Below are positions 16,344-24,420 of a stretch of 64,000 nucleotides of DNA, in pieces. The translations under genes and the position numbers were made by a program. Position 1 is the first letter of the stretch. Each line of letters begins with the position of its first letter. The notes beneath the pieces were generated by a model, which was not told the DNA's origin, did not search any database, and worked only from the letters and a program-made list of their open reading frames with translations. Where the stretch lies: the NCBI RefSeq assembly GCF_017676345.1, contig NZ_JAFFZM010000022.1, forward strand, positions 54,953 to 118,952. Direction: 5' to 3'. The stretch is from Streptomyces smyrnaeus (GTDB lineage: Bacteria > Actinomycetota > Actinomycetes > Streptomycetales > Streptomycetaceae).

Positions 16344-18449
16344 ATGTCAGCACCCCGCACGGGGCACCCCACCGGTGCCCGCGTTCCGCACACCAGCGCC
16401 CACACCCCCGCCACCACCCGCAACATCGGCATCCTCGCGCATGTCGACGCGGGTAAAACGAGCCTCACCGAGCGACTGCTCTACGACACCGGCGCCAGCA
16501 GCACGCTCGGCAGCGTGGATGCCGGCAGCACCCGCACCGACACCGGAGCGATCGAACGGCAGCGGGGCATCACCGTGCGTTCGGCGGTCGCGTCCTTCGC
16601 CGTCGGCGGCGCCCGCGTCAATCTCATCGACACCCCGGGCCACTCCGACTTCGTCGCCGAGGTCGAGCGTGCCCTCGGAGTGCTGGACGGTGCCGTGCTC
16701 GTCCTCTCCGCCGTCGAAGGCGTCCAGCCGCAGACGCGCGTACTGCTGCGGACCCTGCGCGAACTGGAACTCCCCACCCTGCTGTTCGTCAACAAGATCG
16801 ACCGGGCCGGAGCGCGGTACACCGCGCTGCTCACCGACATCCGGCAGAAGCTGGCACCGCACATCGTTCCGCTGAGCCGCGTCCAGGGCCTCGGTACGCG
16901 CGACGCCCGCGCGCTGCCCGTCCGTCTGGACGCCGACCCGCACGCCCGCGCTGGTGCCGCCGAGACGCTGGCGGAGCACGACGACGCGCTCCTCGAACGC
17001 GTCGTGGACGGGCCGCCGCCGACCGGGGAGGAACTGTGGGCGGCGCTGGCCGCACACACCGCCGACGGTGTGGTCCACCCGGTGTACTTCGGCTCGGCAC
17101 TGACGGGGGAGGGCGTCGGAGCGCTCGTCGAGGGAATGGCCGAGCTGCTGCCCGCCGCCACCGACGCGCGGACCGGCGACCCCGCCGGCCCCCGCGGCAG
17201 CGAGCCGCGCGGCACCGTCTTCGCGGTCGAGCGCGGCCCCTCCGGCGCCAAGACCGCCTGTGTGCGTCTCTTCGCGGGCCGGCTGGCCCTCCGTGAGCGC
17301 GTCACCCTGCACCGGTACTCCCCGGAGGGCAGCCGGGAGGAGCACACCGGGCGGATCACCTTCCTGGAGGTGGCCGGCGATCCCGGACGGCACCCGGCGC
17401 GCCTGACGGCCGGAGAGATCGGGTGGGTGCGCGGACTGCCGCAGGTCCGTGTCGGCGATGTCCTGGGTGAACTCGCGGACGTACCCGAAGGCGACACCGC
17501 CGACGACGGCGCCGACACCGCCGCCGGTCCAGGCGTGGGCGTACACATCGGCACGGGTGGCGACGGTGCAGGCCAGGAGGACGGCGTTCCTCGGCACCGG
17601 CACTTCGCCCCGCCCACCCTCCAGGCCCTCGCCCGTCCCGCGGAGCCCGGCCGCGCTGCCGCCGAGCGGCTGCACGCCGCGCTGACGAGCATGGCCGAAC
17701 AGGACCCGCTCCTGCATGCGCGGGCCGAGCCGGACGGCGCCACCTCGGTGCTGCTGCACGGCGAGGTGCAGAAGGAGATCGTCGCGGCCACGCTCGCCCA
17801 GGAGTACGGCGTCGAGGCGGTGTTCGCCCCCAGCCGCACCGTATGCCGCGAGCGCCCCACCGGCACGGGGGAGGCCTTCGACGGTATCGGCGCGACCGGG
17901 CGCAACAGCCCGGCGTCCAGCGGTCATTGGGCCACCGTCGGGCTGCGTGTCGAGCCCGGCCTGCGTGGCAGCGGCGCGGTCTTCCGTTACGAGACGGAGC
18001 TGGGCGCGCTGCCGCCCGCCTTCCACCGGGCCGTCGAGGAGGGCGTGCACGCCGCGCTGCGCACCGGCCCGCACGGCTGGGCCGTCACCGACTGCGTCGT
18101 CACGCTCATGCGCTCCGGCTTCGCCGGGCCGGTCAGCACGGCGGCCGACTTCCGCGGTCTGACCCGGTTGGTGCTGGCCCGCGCACTGGAACGCGCCGGT
18201 ACCCGTGTGTACGAGCCGTACCACTCCTTCGAGTTGGAGGTGCCCGACGACACCCTTCCCGGTGTGACGGCGGCGCTGGCGCCGCTGGGCGCGACATTCA
18301 CCGAGACGGTGCCGGGCCGTGCCGTGTGCGCCCTGAAGGGGACGATCCCGGCCCGTCATGTCTCGCGCGCGGAGCGGACCCTCCCGGGCCTCACCCGCGG
18401 CGAGGCGGCCTGGTGGTCACGTGCGGCGGGCGAACAGCCACTGTCCTGA
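16344..18449 (+). CDS. Tet(M)/OtrA-type ribosomal protection GTPase
   Basis: A 701-residue EF-G paralogue. G1 is AHVDAGKTS (residues 32-40), G3 DTPGH (96-100) and G4 NKID (150-153), followed by EF-G-like domains II to V including CVVTLMRSGF near the C-terminus. EF-G proper begins differently and is longer; NIGILAHVDAGKTSLTERLL is the hallmark of Tet(M)/Tet(O)/OtrA proteins, which displace tetracyclines from the ribosome. It has an extended N-terminus and an acidic/glycine-rich insert (about residues 386-425) absent from typical Tet(M). ATG 16344 is chosen; the Shine-Dalgarno is weak. Its position beside the biosynthetic cluster suggests self-resistance, but many Streptomyces carry such a gene in the core genome. 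Confidence 0.85.
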   Translation: MSAPRTGHPTGARVPHTSAHTPATTRNIGILAHVDAGKTSLTERLLYDTGASSTLGSVDAGSTRTDTGAIERQRGITVRSAVASFAVGGARVNLIDTPGHSDFVAEVERALGVLDGAVLVLSAVEGVQPQTRVLLRTLRELELPTLLFVNKIDRAGARYTALLTDIRQKLAPHIVPLSRVQGLGTRDARALPVRLDADPHARAGAAETLAEHDDALLERVVDGPPPTGEELWAALAAHTADGVVHPVYFGSALTGEGVGALVEGMAELLPAATDARTGDPAGPRGSEPRGTVFAVERGPSGAKTACVRLFAGRLALRERVTLHRYSPEGSREEHTGRITFLEVAGDPGRHPARLTAGEIGWVRGLPQVRVGDVLGELADVPEGDTADDGADTAAGPGVGVHIGTGGDGAGQEDGVPRHRHFAPPTLQALARPAEPGRAAAERLHAALTSMAEQDPLLHARAEPDGATSVLLHGEVQKEIVAATLAQEYGVEAVFAPSRTVCRERPTGTGEAFDGIGATGRNSPASSGHWATVGLRVEPGLRGSGAVFRYETELGALPPAFHRAVEEGVHAALRTGPHGWAVTDCVVTLMRSGFAGPVSTAADFRGLTRLVLARALERAGTRVYEPYHSFELEVPDDTLPGVTAALAPLGATFTETVPGRAVCALKGTIPARHVSRAERTLPGLTRGEAAWWSRAAGEQPLS

Positions 18450-18599
18450 CCACCGGGTACACGGCCAGGTCGGAGGTCTTTGCCGGACTGGCAAAAGTCC
18501 TGGTGTACGAGGCTGCTGGGACACATGATCGTCAGTGAGCCGGTCGGCCATAGGCCCGGTTCCGTGCAAGGCCCGCAGTTCAGCACCCTCGGAGGGCAG

Positions 18600-19589
18600 A
18601 TGTCTCAGCAGACAATGGACGTGACACACCGGCTGGTGTCCTCACCGGCAGGCCGGACCCATCTGGTCGAGCAGGGCACCGGCCCGCTGGTGCTGCTGGT
18701 GCACGGCTTCCCCGAATCCTGGTACTCCTGGCGCCACCAACTGCCGGTGCTGGCCGCCGCCGGATATCGCGCCGTGGCGATCGACGTACGCGGCTACGGA
18801 CGCTCCTCCAAGCCTGCCGAGACGGCCGCGTACCGGATGCTCGATCTGGTGGAGGACAACGTCGCCGTCGTGCACGCCCTCGGCGAGCGCTCTGCGGTGA
18901 TCGTCGGACACGACTGGGGCTCGCCCATCGCCGCGAACTCCGCCCTGCTGAGGCCGGATGTCTTCCGCGCGGTGGGGATGCTGAGCGTTCCCTACAGCCC
19001 GCGCGGCGGCCCCCGGCCCACCGAGGTCTTCGACCAGGTGGGCGGCGACGACGAGTTCTACGTCTCCTACTTCCAGCAGCCCGGCCGCGCCGAGGCCGAG
19101 ATCGAACCCGATGTGCGCGGCTGGCTCGCCGGCATCTACGCGGCGCTGTCCGCCGACACCATGCCGACCGGCGAAGAGCCCGACCCGCATTTCGTCGCCC
19201 CCGGTGGGCTGATGCGTGACCGCTTCCCGATCGACAAGCTCCCCGCCTGGCTGGGCGAGGGCGACCTCGACTTCTACGCCGGGGAGTTCGAGCGCACCGG
19301 CTGGAGCGGGGCTCTCAACCGGTACCGCAACATGGACCGGGACTGGGAAGACCTCGCCGACTTCGACGGCGCCCCCCTCACCCAGCCGTCGCTGTTCGCC
19401 GGCGGCGGGCTGGACGCCTCCACCATGTGGCTGCGCGACGCCATCGATGCCTACCCCACCACGCTCCCGGGCCTGCACTCCTCCCACATCCTGGAAGGCT
19501 GCGGCCACTGGATCCAGCAGGAGCGTCCCGAAGAGATCAACGGGCTGCTGACCGACTGGCTCGCGACGCTGCCCGCCCCACCCGCCTGA
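18600..19589 (+). CDS. Alpha/beta hydrolase, epoxide hydrolase-like
   Basis: A 329-residue alpha/beta-hydrolase. HGFPESWYSWRHQ forms the oxyanion-hole region (residues 35-47), the nucleophile is Asp105 in GHDWGSPIA, and the His base is in EGCGHWIQQERP near the C-terminus. An Asp nucleophile after His (HDWG) is typical of soluble epoxide hydrolases, with lid tyrosines (for example in NRYRNM). ATG 18600 is supported by GGAGG about 6 nt upstream. It may open an epoxide made by the cluster oxygenases or be unrelated; the strong terminator after it marks the end of the unit. Confidence 0.85.
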   Translation: MSQQTMDVTHRLVSSPAGRTHLVEQGTGPLVLLVHGFPESWYSWRHQLPVLAAAGYRAVAIDVRGYGRSSKPAETAAYRMLDLVEDNVAVVHALGERSAVIVGHDWGSPIAANSALLRPDVFRAVGMLSVPYSPRGGPRPTEVFDQVGGDDEFYVSYFQQPGRAEAEIEPDVRGWLAGIYAALSADTMPTGEEPDPHFVAPGGLMRDRFPIDKLPAWLGEGDLDFYAGEFERTGWSGALNRYRNMDRDWEDLADFDGAPLTQPSLFAGGGLDASTMWLRDAIDAYPTTLPGLHSSHILEGCGHWIQQERPEEINGLLTDWLATLPAPPA

Positions 19590-19637
19590 ACCGCCCGCCC
19601 GGCCCCGGCCGCCTGAAGCCGACCGCCTGAACCCGGC

Positions 19638-19676
19638 CGCCCCCGCAGGAGCGCACGCTTCCTGCGGGGGCGTTTT
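19638..19676 (+). terminator. Rho-independent terminator after epoxide hydrolase
   Basis: A perfect 13-bp stem (CGCCCCCGCAGGA at 19638-19650 with TCCTGCGGGGGCG at 19660-19672), a 9-nt loop and a TTTT tract at 19673-19676. It lies 49 bp after the hydrolase stop. Confidence 0.9.
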
Positions 19677-19818
19677 CGACAGGGCCGCCCGGCCGGTGTG
19701 CCGGTGTCCGTTACCCCTGGTGGAGGAGGGGAACCCGGGCCTCGACCGTCAGGGCGCCGGCGTCTGGTGCGGAGGGGCGCCGGGGAGCGCCGGGAGCGTC
19801 GAGGAAGGGAGTGACCAG

Positions 19819-19932
19819 GTGACCGAGGTACGGGACATGATGACCGGAGGCGCCGAGCGCGGCGGCCCGAACGGCAGCGGTCTGCCCGACCCGCCGACAG
19901 GGGACCGGGGGGAGGCTCAGCCGACCACCTGA
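19819..19932 (+). CDS. Possible small protein (37 aa)
   Basis: A short frame starting with GTG at 19819 behind GAAGGGAG and reading MTEVRDMMTGGAERGG, then a proline/glycine-rich tail. It could be extended to 78 codons. I do not recognise it. Its only support is a Shine-Dalgarno-like sequence and a position in an otherwise empty 430-bp gap. Confidence 0.25.
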   Translation: MTEVRDMMTGGAERGGPNGSGLPDPPTGDRGEAQPTT

Positions 19933-20021
19933 GATGCCGCCGTCACTGCCCGACCGGCCGGAGGCGGGTACGGGGGTGGCGGGTACTCGCGTGCGGCACC
20001 GCCCTGTGACAGGAGTCGATC

Positions 20022-20477
20022 ATGGACCCCACGGCTGCCATGCCCGTCTTCACCACTCTGGACGCGGTCACCGACCTGGTGGCCGGGCGCCGCAGCTTGT
20101 ATGTGCGCTGGTCGCGTGGTCCTTCGGTCGATCTGCAGCGGGCTTCGAGCATGGACGACCTGACGGGCGTCCGGATGCCGGGGCTGTCGGCCAGTCCGCT
20201 CGATGTGGAGGAGTGGTGGGGAGACCGCCCCACGCGGGTATGGGTGGCCCGCCGCCTGTACGACTACTCCCATCTGCCGCGCGTCAAGGACTCGCGCACC
20301 CGTCCCTGGTTGCTCAGGGGGCAGGAGATGGGCCGCGGCCCCGACAACGAGCCGCTGGTCCGGGCTGTCAGGCCGCTGGGCTGGATCCATGACCGCGTCA
20401 TCGCCGAGGCGGACGCCGTCATCACGCGCCAGCCGGGCCGCTGGGGCCCCATACGCCGGGACGGCAGCGCCCTGTGA
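20022..20477 (+). CDS. Conserved actinobacterial hypothetical protein (DUF6098-like)
   Basis: A 151-residue soluble protein without a signal peptide or membrane segment. Recognisable stretches are LYVRWSRGPSVD, SSMDDLTGVRMPGLSASPL and VEEWWGD, which I remember from a Streptomyces family annotated as DUF6098; the assignment is from memory. ATG 20022 has GACAGGAG about 8 nt upstream. The charged, tryptophan-rich sequence gives no catalytic motif. Function unknown. It stands alone between a terminator and the phosphatase gene. Confidence 0.7.
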   Translation: MDPTAAMPVFTTLDAVTDLVAGRRSLYVRWSRGPSVDLQRASSMDDLTGVRMPGLSASPLDVEEWWGDRPTRVWVARRLYDYSHLPRVKDSRTRPWLLRGQEMGRGPDNEPLVRAVRPLGWIHDRVIAEADAVITRQPGRWGPIRRDGSAL

Positions 20478-20707
20478 CTCCACGCCGCCCCTCCGCGGCG
20501 GGTCGCCCGTGAGCGGCGGTATGCCGATCTCCATACGATGGCGTACAGAGCGAGGTCGCCCCCGGCGGCCGACCGCCCCACGGGTGGCCGGCGTGCCCGA
20601 CCGGGCCACTCCAGCTCGGGGCAGGCGGGCGAGACGTGCGGCAGAACCTGCGGCCTCGGCGGTGCGGGCAAGCGCGCAGCGGCACGATCGAGGGGCAGGA
20701 TGTTCGG

Positions 20708-21853
20708 GTGCGTGAGGTGTGGGTGTGGCGACGGATCTACCGGTGGGTGCCCGTGGGCGTGCTCGTGCTCGCTGTCGGGCTGGATCTGCTGGCGCGGCAG
20801 TGGGTCTCCACCGCGCCCCTGCTGGCCGTGGCGCCGGTGGTGGCCGCACCGGTGCTGGAACCGCTGACGATCATCGCCGTGGGCGTCGCGGCCATGGCGG
20901 CACACGCCGCGCTGGCCTATTCGGAGGGTACATTCGGGCCGCAGAGCGGTATCGGTACCCAGCTCACCCTGGTGGCGATCACGGCGCTGGCGGTCGGGCT
21001 GAACCGGACCCTGCGCTCGCACCATGCCACCGCTGACAAGGCCCGGCACGCCGCCCAGGTGGCTCAGCAGGCGGTGCTGCCCACCCCGCCGGAGCGCACC
21101 GGTGGCCTGGAGGTGGCCGCACGCTACGTCCCGGCCGACGAGACCGCCCTGATCGGCGGCGACCTGTACGTGGTGCAGGAGACGCCGTACGGGGTGCGTG
21201 CCATGATCGGCGACGTCCGCGGCAAGGGGCTGTCCGCCATCGCGGTCGTCAGCGCGGACATCGGTGCCTTCCGCTACGCCGCCGACCACTGCGTCGACCT
21301 GCCCACCGTGGTGGAGACGCTGGAGGAGACGCTCGTACGGGAAGGGGAGCGGCAGGGCGGGCTCGAACAGACCGAGGGCTTCACCACGGCACTGCTCGTC
21401 GAGTTCACCCGCGATCTGGAGCAGATCCGGCTGGTCAACCGCGGCCACCCGGCACCGCTGCTGCTGGACCCGGCGGGCCACGCCCGCCTGCTGGAGCCCG
21501 GTCAGGAGGCGCCGCCGCTGGGGATCACCACCCTCGGCTCGTGGGTCTCTCCGGTGGAGACCTATGAGCTGCCGCCGGGCGGCACGCTGCTGTGCTTCAC
21601 CGACGGCGTGACCGAGGCACGGGATCGCAGCGGCACCTTCTACGACCCTGCCGACCGGATCTCGCGGATGCTGGACGCCTACCGGCGCAACACCGGATAC
21701 CCGGCGGATCCGCAGACCGTCCTCGACTTCCTGGTCACCGATGTGCACCGGCACAGTGCCGGCCCTGCCCAGGACGACCAGGCGCTCCTCGCCCTCACCC
21801 GCCCGCTCCGCCGCACGGATCTGCTGGTCCCGGCGCCGCCGCCGTCTCCCTGA
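20708..21853 (+). CDS. PP2C/SpoIIE-type serine phosphatase, membrane-anchored
   Basis: A 381-residue protein. Three to four hydrophobic helices in the first 100 residues are followed by a SpoIIE (PPM) phosphatase domain. Metal-binding and core motifs are visible: IGGDLYVVQ, GDVRGKGLSA, LVNRGHPAPLLL, FTDGVTEARD and the final DDQALL. Such Streptomyces proteins dephosphorylate anti-sigma-factor antagonists and signal from the membrane. GTG 20708 is preferred over an upstream ATG because AGGGGCAGGA sits 7 nt before it. No anti-sigma partner is adjacent; a STAS protein lies 41 kb away in the window, but no link is implied. Confidence 0.88.
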   Translation: MREVWVWRRIYRWVPVGVLVLAVGLDLLARQWVSTAPLLAVAPVVAAPVLEPLTIIAVGVAAMAAHAALAYSEGTFGPQSGIGTQLTLVAITALAVGLNRTLRSHHATADKARHAAQVAQQAVLPTPPERTGGLEVAARYVPADETALIGGDLYVVQETPYGVRAMIGDVRGKGLSAIAVVSADIGAFRYAADHCVDLPTVVETLEETLVREGERQGGLEQTEGFTTALLVEFTRDLEQIRLVNRGHPAPLLLDPAGHARLLEPGQEAPPLGITTLGSWVSPVETYELPPGGTLLCFTDGVTEARDRSGTFYDPADRISRMLDAYRRNTGYPADPQTVLDFLVTDVHRHSAGPAQDDQALLALTRPLRRTDLLVPAPPPSP

Positions 21854-21885
21854 GGGTCCCCGAGGCCACCGTGCCGGGGCGCCCG

Positions 21886-22296
21886 TCACGGTTCGGCCAG
21901 GGCGCGCCGGGGCTCGTCCGGCTGTGCGACTGCCTCGCCGGGGGCGTCCGTGAGGCCGAGGCTGAGGTGTTCCACATGGTAGAGGGCCTGGTCGAGGAGG
22001 GCCGCGACGTGGTTGTCGTGCAGCGTGTAGACCACCGAGCGGCCCTGCCGGGTTCCGGTGACCAGGCCGAGGTTGCGCAGCAGCCGCAGCTGGTGGGAGC
22101 AGGCTGACTGCTCCATGCCGACGGAGGCGGCCAGCTCGGTCGCCGCGCACGGCCCCTCGCGCAGGCGCGCCAGGATCAGTAGCCGGGACGGGGTGGACAG
22201 GGCCTGGAGCGTGGTGGCGACCTGCGGCGCGTTCTCCGGGGTGAGACGGGTGCGCGGCGCCGCGTCGGGTTCGGGGGTGTTCGCTCCATGGCCCAT
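21886..22296 (-). CDS. ArsR/SmtB-family metal-sensing repressor (NmtR/CzrA-like)
   Basis: A 136-residue winged-helix repressor. The recognition helix region is ELAASVGMEQSACSHQLRLLRN. The C-terminal helix has Asp94-x-His96-x10-His107-x2-His110, the alpha-5 metal site that binds Zn(II), Co(II) or Ni(II) in CzrA and NmtR. The ATG at 22296 is preferred over one nine bases upstream because AGGATGG sits at a suitable distance. It is divergent from the P-type ATPase and should repress it and itself until metal binds. Confidence 0.9.
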   Translation of the reverse strand: MGHGANTPEPDAAPRTRLTPENAPQVATTLQALSTPSRLLILARLREGPCAATELAASVGMEQSACSHQLRLLRNLGLVTGTRQGRSVVYTLHDNHVAALLDQALYHVEHLSLGLTDAPGEAVAQPDEPRRALAEP

Positions 22297-22324
22297 GGGT
22301 ACCATCCTACGGAGCCGGACGCAT

Positions 22325-22344
22325 GAATGGCTGTTCAATCATTC
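22325..22344. promoter_or_regulatory. Probable ArsR operator
   Basis: Inverted repeat GAATG-N10-CATTC in AT-richer DNA between the divergent repressor and ATPase genes, close to the ATGAA/TTCAT half-sites known for SmtB/ArsR regulators. It covers an upstream in-frame ATG (22327) of the ATPase frame, which argues that translation starts downstream. Confidence 0.7.
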
Positions 22345-22395
22345 CTGTACGGTGAGGACGTCGCTTCCCCTTTCAGCGAAGGACCCCGTCTCGTC

Positions 22396-24420
22396 ATGGT
22401 CTCCACGCTCACCGAGCCCGCCGCGAAGCCGCTCACCCGCCCGGCCGCCCCGCGTCGGCGTACCCGGGTCCTGGCACTGCCCGAGGTGCGCTGGGCACTC
22501 GCCGCACTCGCGCTCTTCCTGCTCGCCCTGCCGCTCGACCTGCTGGGTGCTCCGGCCTGGACATGGGCACCGCTGTTCGCCGCCACCTACGTCACCGGAG
22601 GTTGGGAGCCGGGCTGGGAAGGGCTGAAGGCGCTCAAGGACAAAACGCTGGACGTGGACCTGCTGATGGTGGTGGCCGCGCTCGGCGCCGCGGCGATCGG
22701 GCAGGTGCTGGACGGCGCGCTGCTGATCGTCATCTTCGCCACCTCGGGCGCACTGGAGGCCCTCGCCACCGCACGGACCGCGGACTCGGTCCGCGGTCTG
22801 CTCGACCTCGCTCCCGCGACCGCGACCCGGCTCCGGCCCGACGGCGGTGAGGAGAGCGTGGCCGCGCAGAGCCTCACGGTGGGCGACATCATCCTGGCCC
22901 GCCCCGGCGAGCGGATCGGTGCCGACGGCCGGGTCCTCGACGGGCAGAGCGAGGTGGATCAGTCGACCATCACCGGCGAACCGCTTCCGGCCGTCAAGCA
23001 GGACGGTGACGAGGTGTTCGCCGGCACCGTCAACGGCACCGGTTCACTGCGCGTGCGGGTGGAGCGTGATCCGGCCGACTCGGTACTCGCCCGGATCGTG
23101 GCGATGGTCGAGGAAGCCTCCGAGACCAAGGCCCCCACCCAGCTGTTCATCGAGAAGGTCGAGCAGCGGTACTCCCTTGTGATGGTCGCCGCCACCCTGG
23201 CGCTGTTCGCCGTGCCCCTCGCCTTCGGCGCCGCACTGCAGCCGACGCTGCTCCGGGCGATGACGTTCATGATCGTCGCCTCGCCCTGCGCGGTCGTACT
23301 GGCCACCATGCCGCCGCTGCTGTCCGCGATCGCCAACGCCGGACGGCACGGCGTGCTGGTGAAGTCCGCGGTCGTCATGGAACGCCTCGGGCAGACCGAC
23401 GCCGTGGCCCTGGACAAGACCGGCACCCTCACCGAAGGCACCCCCCATCTGGCGGACCTGTGCCCGCTGCCCGGTTCGGGGCTCACCGAGGACACCCTGC
23501 TGAGCTGGGCGGCCGCGGCCGAGCGGGACAGCGAACACCCGCTGGCCCGCGCGGTCGTGGACGCCGCCCGGAGCCGCGGCCTCCCACTTCCGGACGCCGA
23601 CGGCTTCTCCTCCACCCCCGGCCTCGGCGTCACCGCCACCGTCGAGGGCCGTCGCGTCCGGGTCGGGGCACCCGGCCGCCTCCTGGACCCGGCTGCCGGC
23701 CCGCCGGCCGCCCCCGCTGTGGACGAGGGCGCACGGCGGCCCGGCGACGCCGCCCGGGAGGCGGTGCGGCAGCTGGAGGGAGCCGGGCGCACCGCCGTGG
23801 CGGTCCTGGTGGACGGCCGCCCGGTCGGTGTGTTGGGTATCGCCGACCGGCTGCGGCCCGACGCCGCCCAGGCGGTCGCCGCGCTGACCTCCCTCACCGG
23901 TGCCCGGCCCGTCCTGGTCACGGGCGACAACGAGCGGGCCGCCGGGCTGCTGGCGGCGCGCACCGGCATCACCGATGTCCGTGCCGCGCTGCTGCCGCAG
24001 GACAAGGTCGGCGCCGTCCGGGAGCTGGAGGCGGCGGGGCGCAAGGTGCTGGTCGTCGGCGACGGAGTCAACGACGCGCCCGCACTGGCCGCCGCGCACA
24101 CCGGCATCGCCATGGGCAGGGCGGGCTCGGATCTCGCGCTGGAGACCGCCGACGCCGTGGTGGTCCGCGACGAACTCGCCGCCATCCCCACCGTGGTCAA
24201 CCTCTCCCGCACCGCACGCCGGCTGGTCGTGCAGAACCTGGTCATCGCGGGTGCCTTCATCGCCGTCCTGGCCGGCTGGGACCTGATCGGCACCCTTCCG
24301 CTGCCGCTCGGCGTCGCCGGACACGAGGGGTCCACCGTGCTCGTCGGCCTCAACGGGCTGCGCCTGCTGCGGGACGCGGCCTGGCACCGCGCCCATGTCG
24401 GCCCGGTCGGTGGTGACTAG
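22396..24420 (+). CDS. P1B-4-type heavy-metal ATPase (Co/Ni/Zn/Fe exporter)
   Basis: A 674-residue P-type ATPase without an N-terminal metal-binding domain. The membrane metal site reads SPC (296-298), phosphorylation DKTGT is at 340-344, TGE lies in TITGEPLP, and the hinge is GDGVNDAPAL. The last-but-one helix carries HEGST (643-647). SPC plus HEGxxT defines the P1B-4 group (CoaT, CtpD/CtpJ), which exports Co, Ni, Zn or Fe. ATG 22396 is chosen since the upstream ATG lies in the operator; the Shine-Dalgarno GAAGGA is 12 nt away, so the start is not certain. The stop overlaps that of the convergent fusion gene at a CTAG. Confidence 0.9.
   Translation: MVSTLTEPAAKPLTRPAAPRRRTRVLALPEVRWALAALALFLLALPLDLLGAPAWTWAPLFAATYVTGGWEPGWEGLKALKDKTLDVDLLMVVAALGAAAIGQVLDGALLIVIFATSGALEALATARTADSVRGLLDLAPATATRLRPDGGEESVAAQSLTVGDIILARPGERIGADGRVLDGQSEVDQSTITGEPLPAVKQDGDEVFAGTVNGTGSLRVRVERDPADSVLARIVAMVEEASETKAPTQLFIEKVEQRYSLVMVAATLALFAVPLAFGAALQPTLLRAMTFMIVASPCAVVLATMPPLLSAIANAGRHGVLVKSAVVMERLGQTDAVALDKTGTLTEGTPHLADLCPLPGSGLTEDTLLSWAAAAERDSEHPLARAVVDAARSRGLPLPDADGFSSTPGLGVTATVEGRRVRVGAPGRLLDPAAGPPAAPAVDEGARRPGDAAREAVRQLEGAGRTAVAVLVDGRPVGVLGIADRLRPDAAQAVAALTSLTGARPVLVTGDNERAAGLLAARTGITDVRAALLPQDKVGAVRELEAAGRKVLVVGDGVNDAPALAAAHTGIAMGRAGSDLALETADAVVVRDELAAIPTVVNLSRTARRLVVQNLVIAGAFIAVLAGWDLIGTLPLPLGVAGHEGSTVLVGLNGLRLLRDAAWHRAHVGPVGGD

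Noticed and set aside
16344..18449. Considered as housekeeping elongation factor G
   Set aside because: The start and domain pattern match Tet(M)/OtrA proteins, and no ribosomal protein or EF-Tu genes are nearby.
22327..22395. Upstream ATG of the metal ATPase as start codon
   Set aside because: It falls inside the inverted repeat proposed as the ArsR operator and the added residues resemble no ATPase N-terminus.
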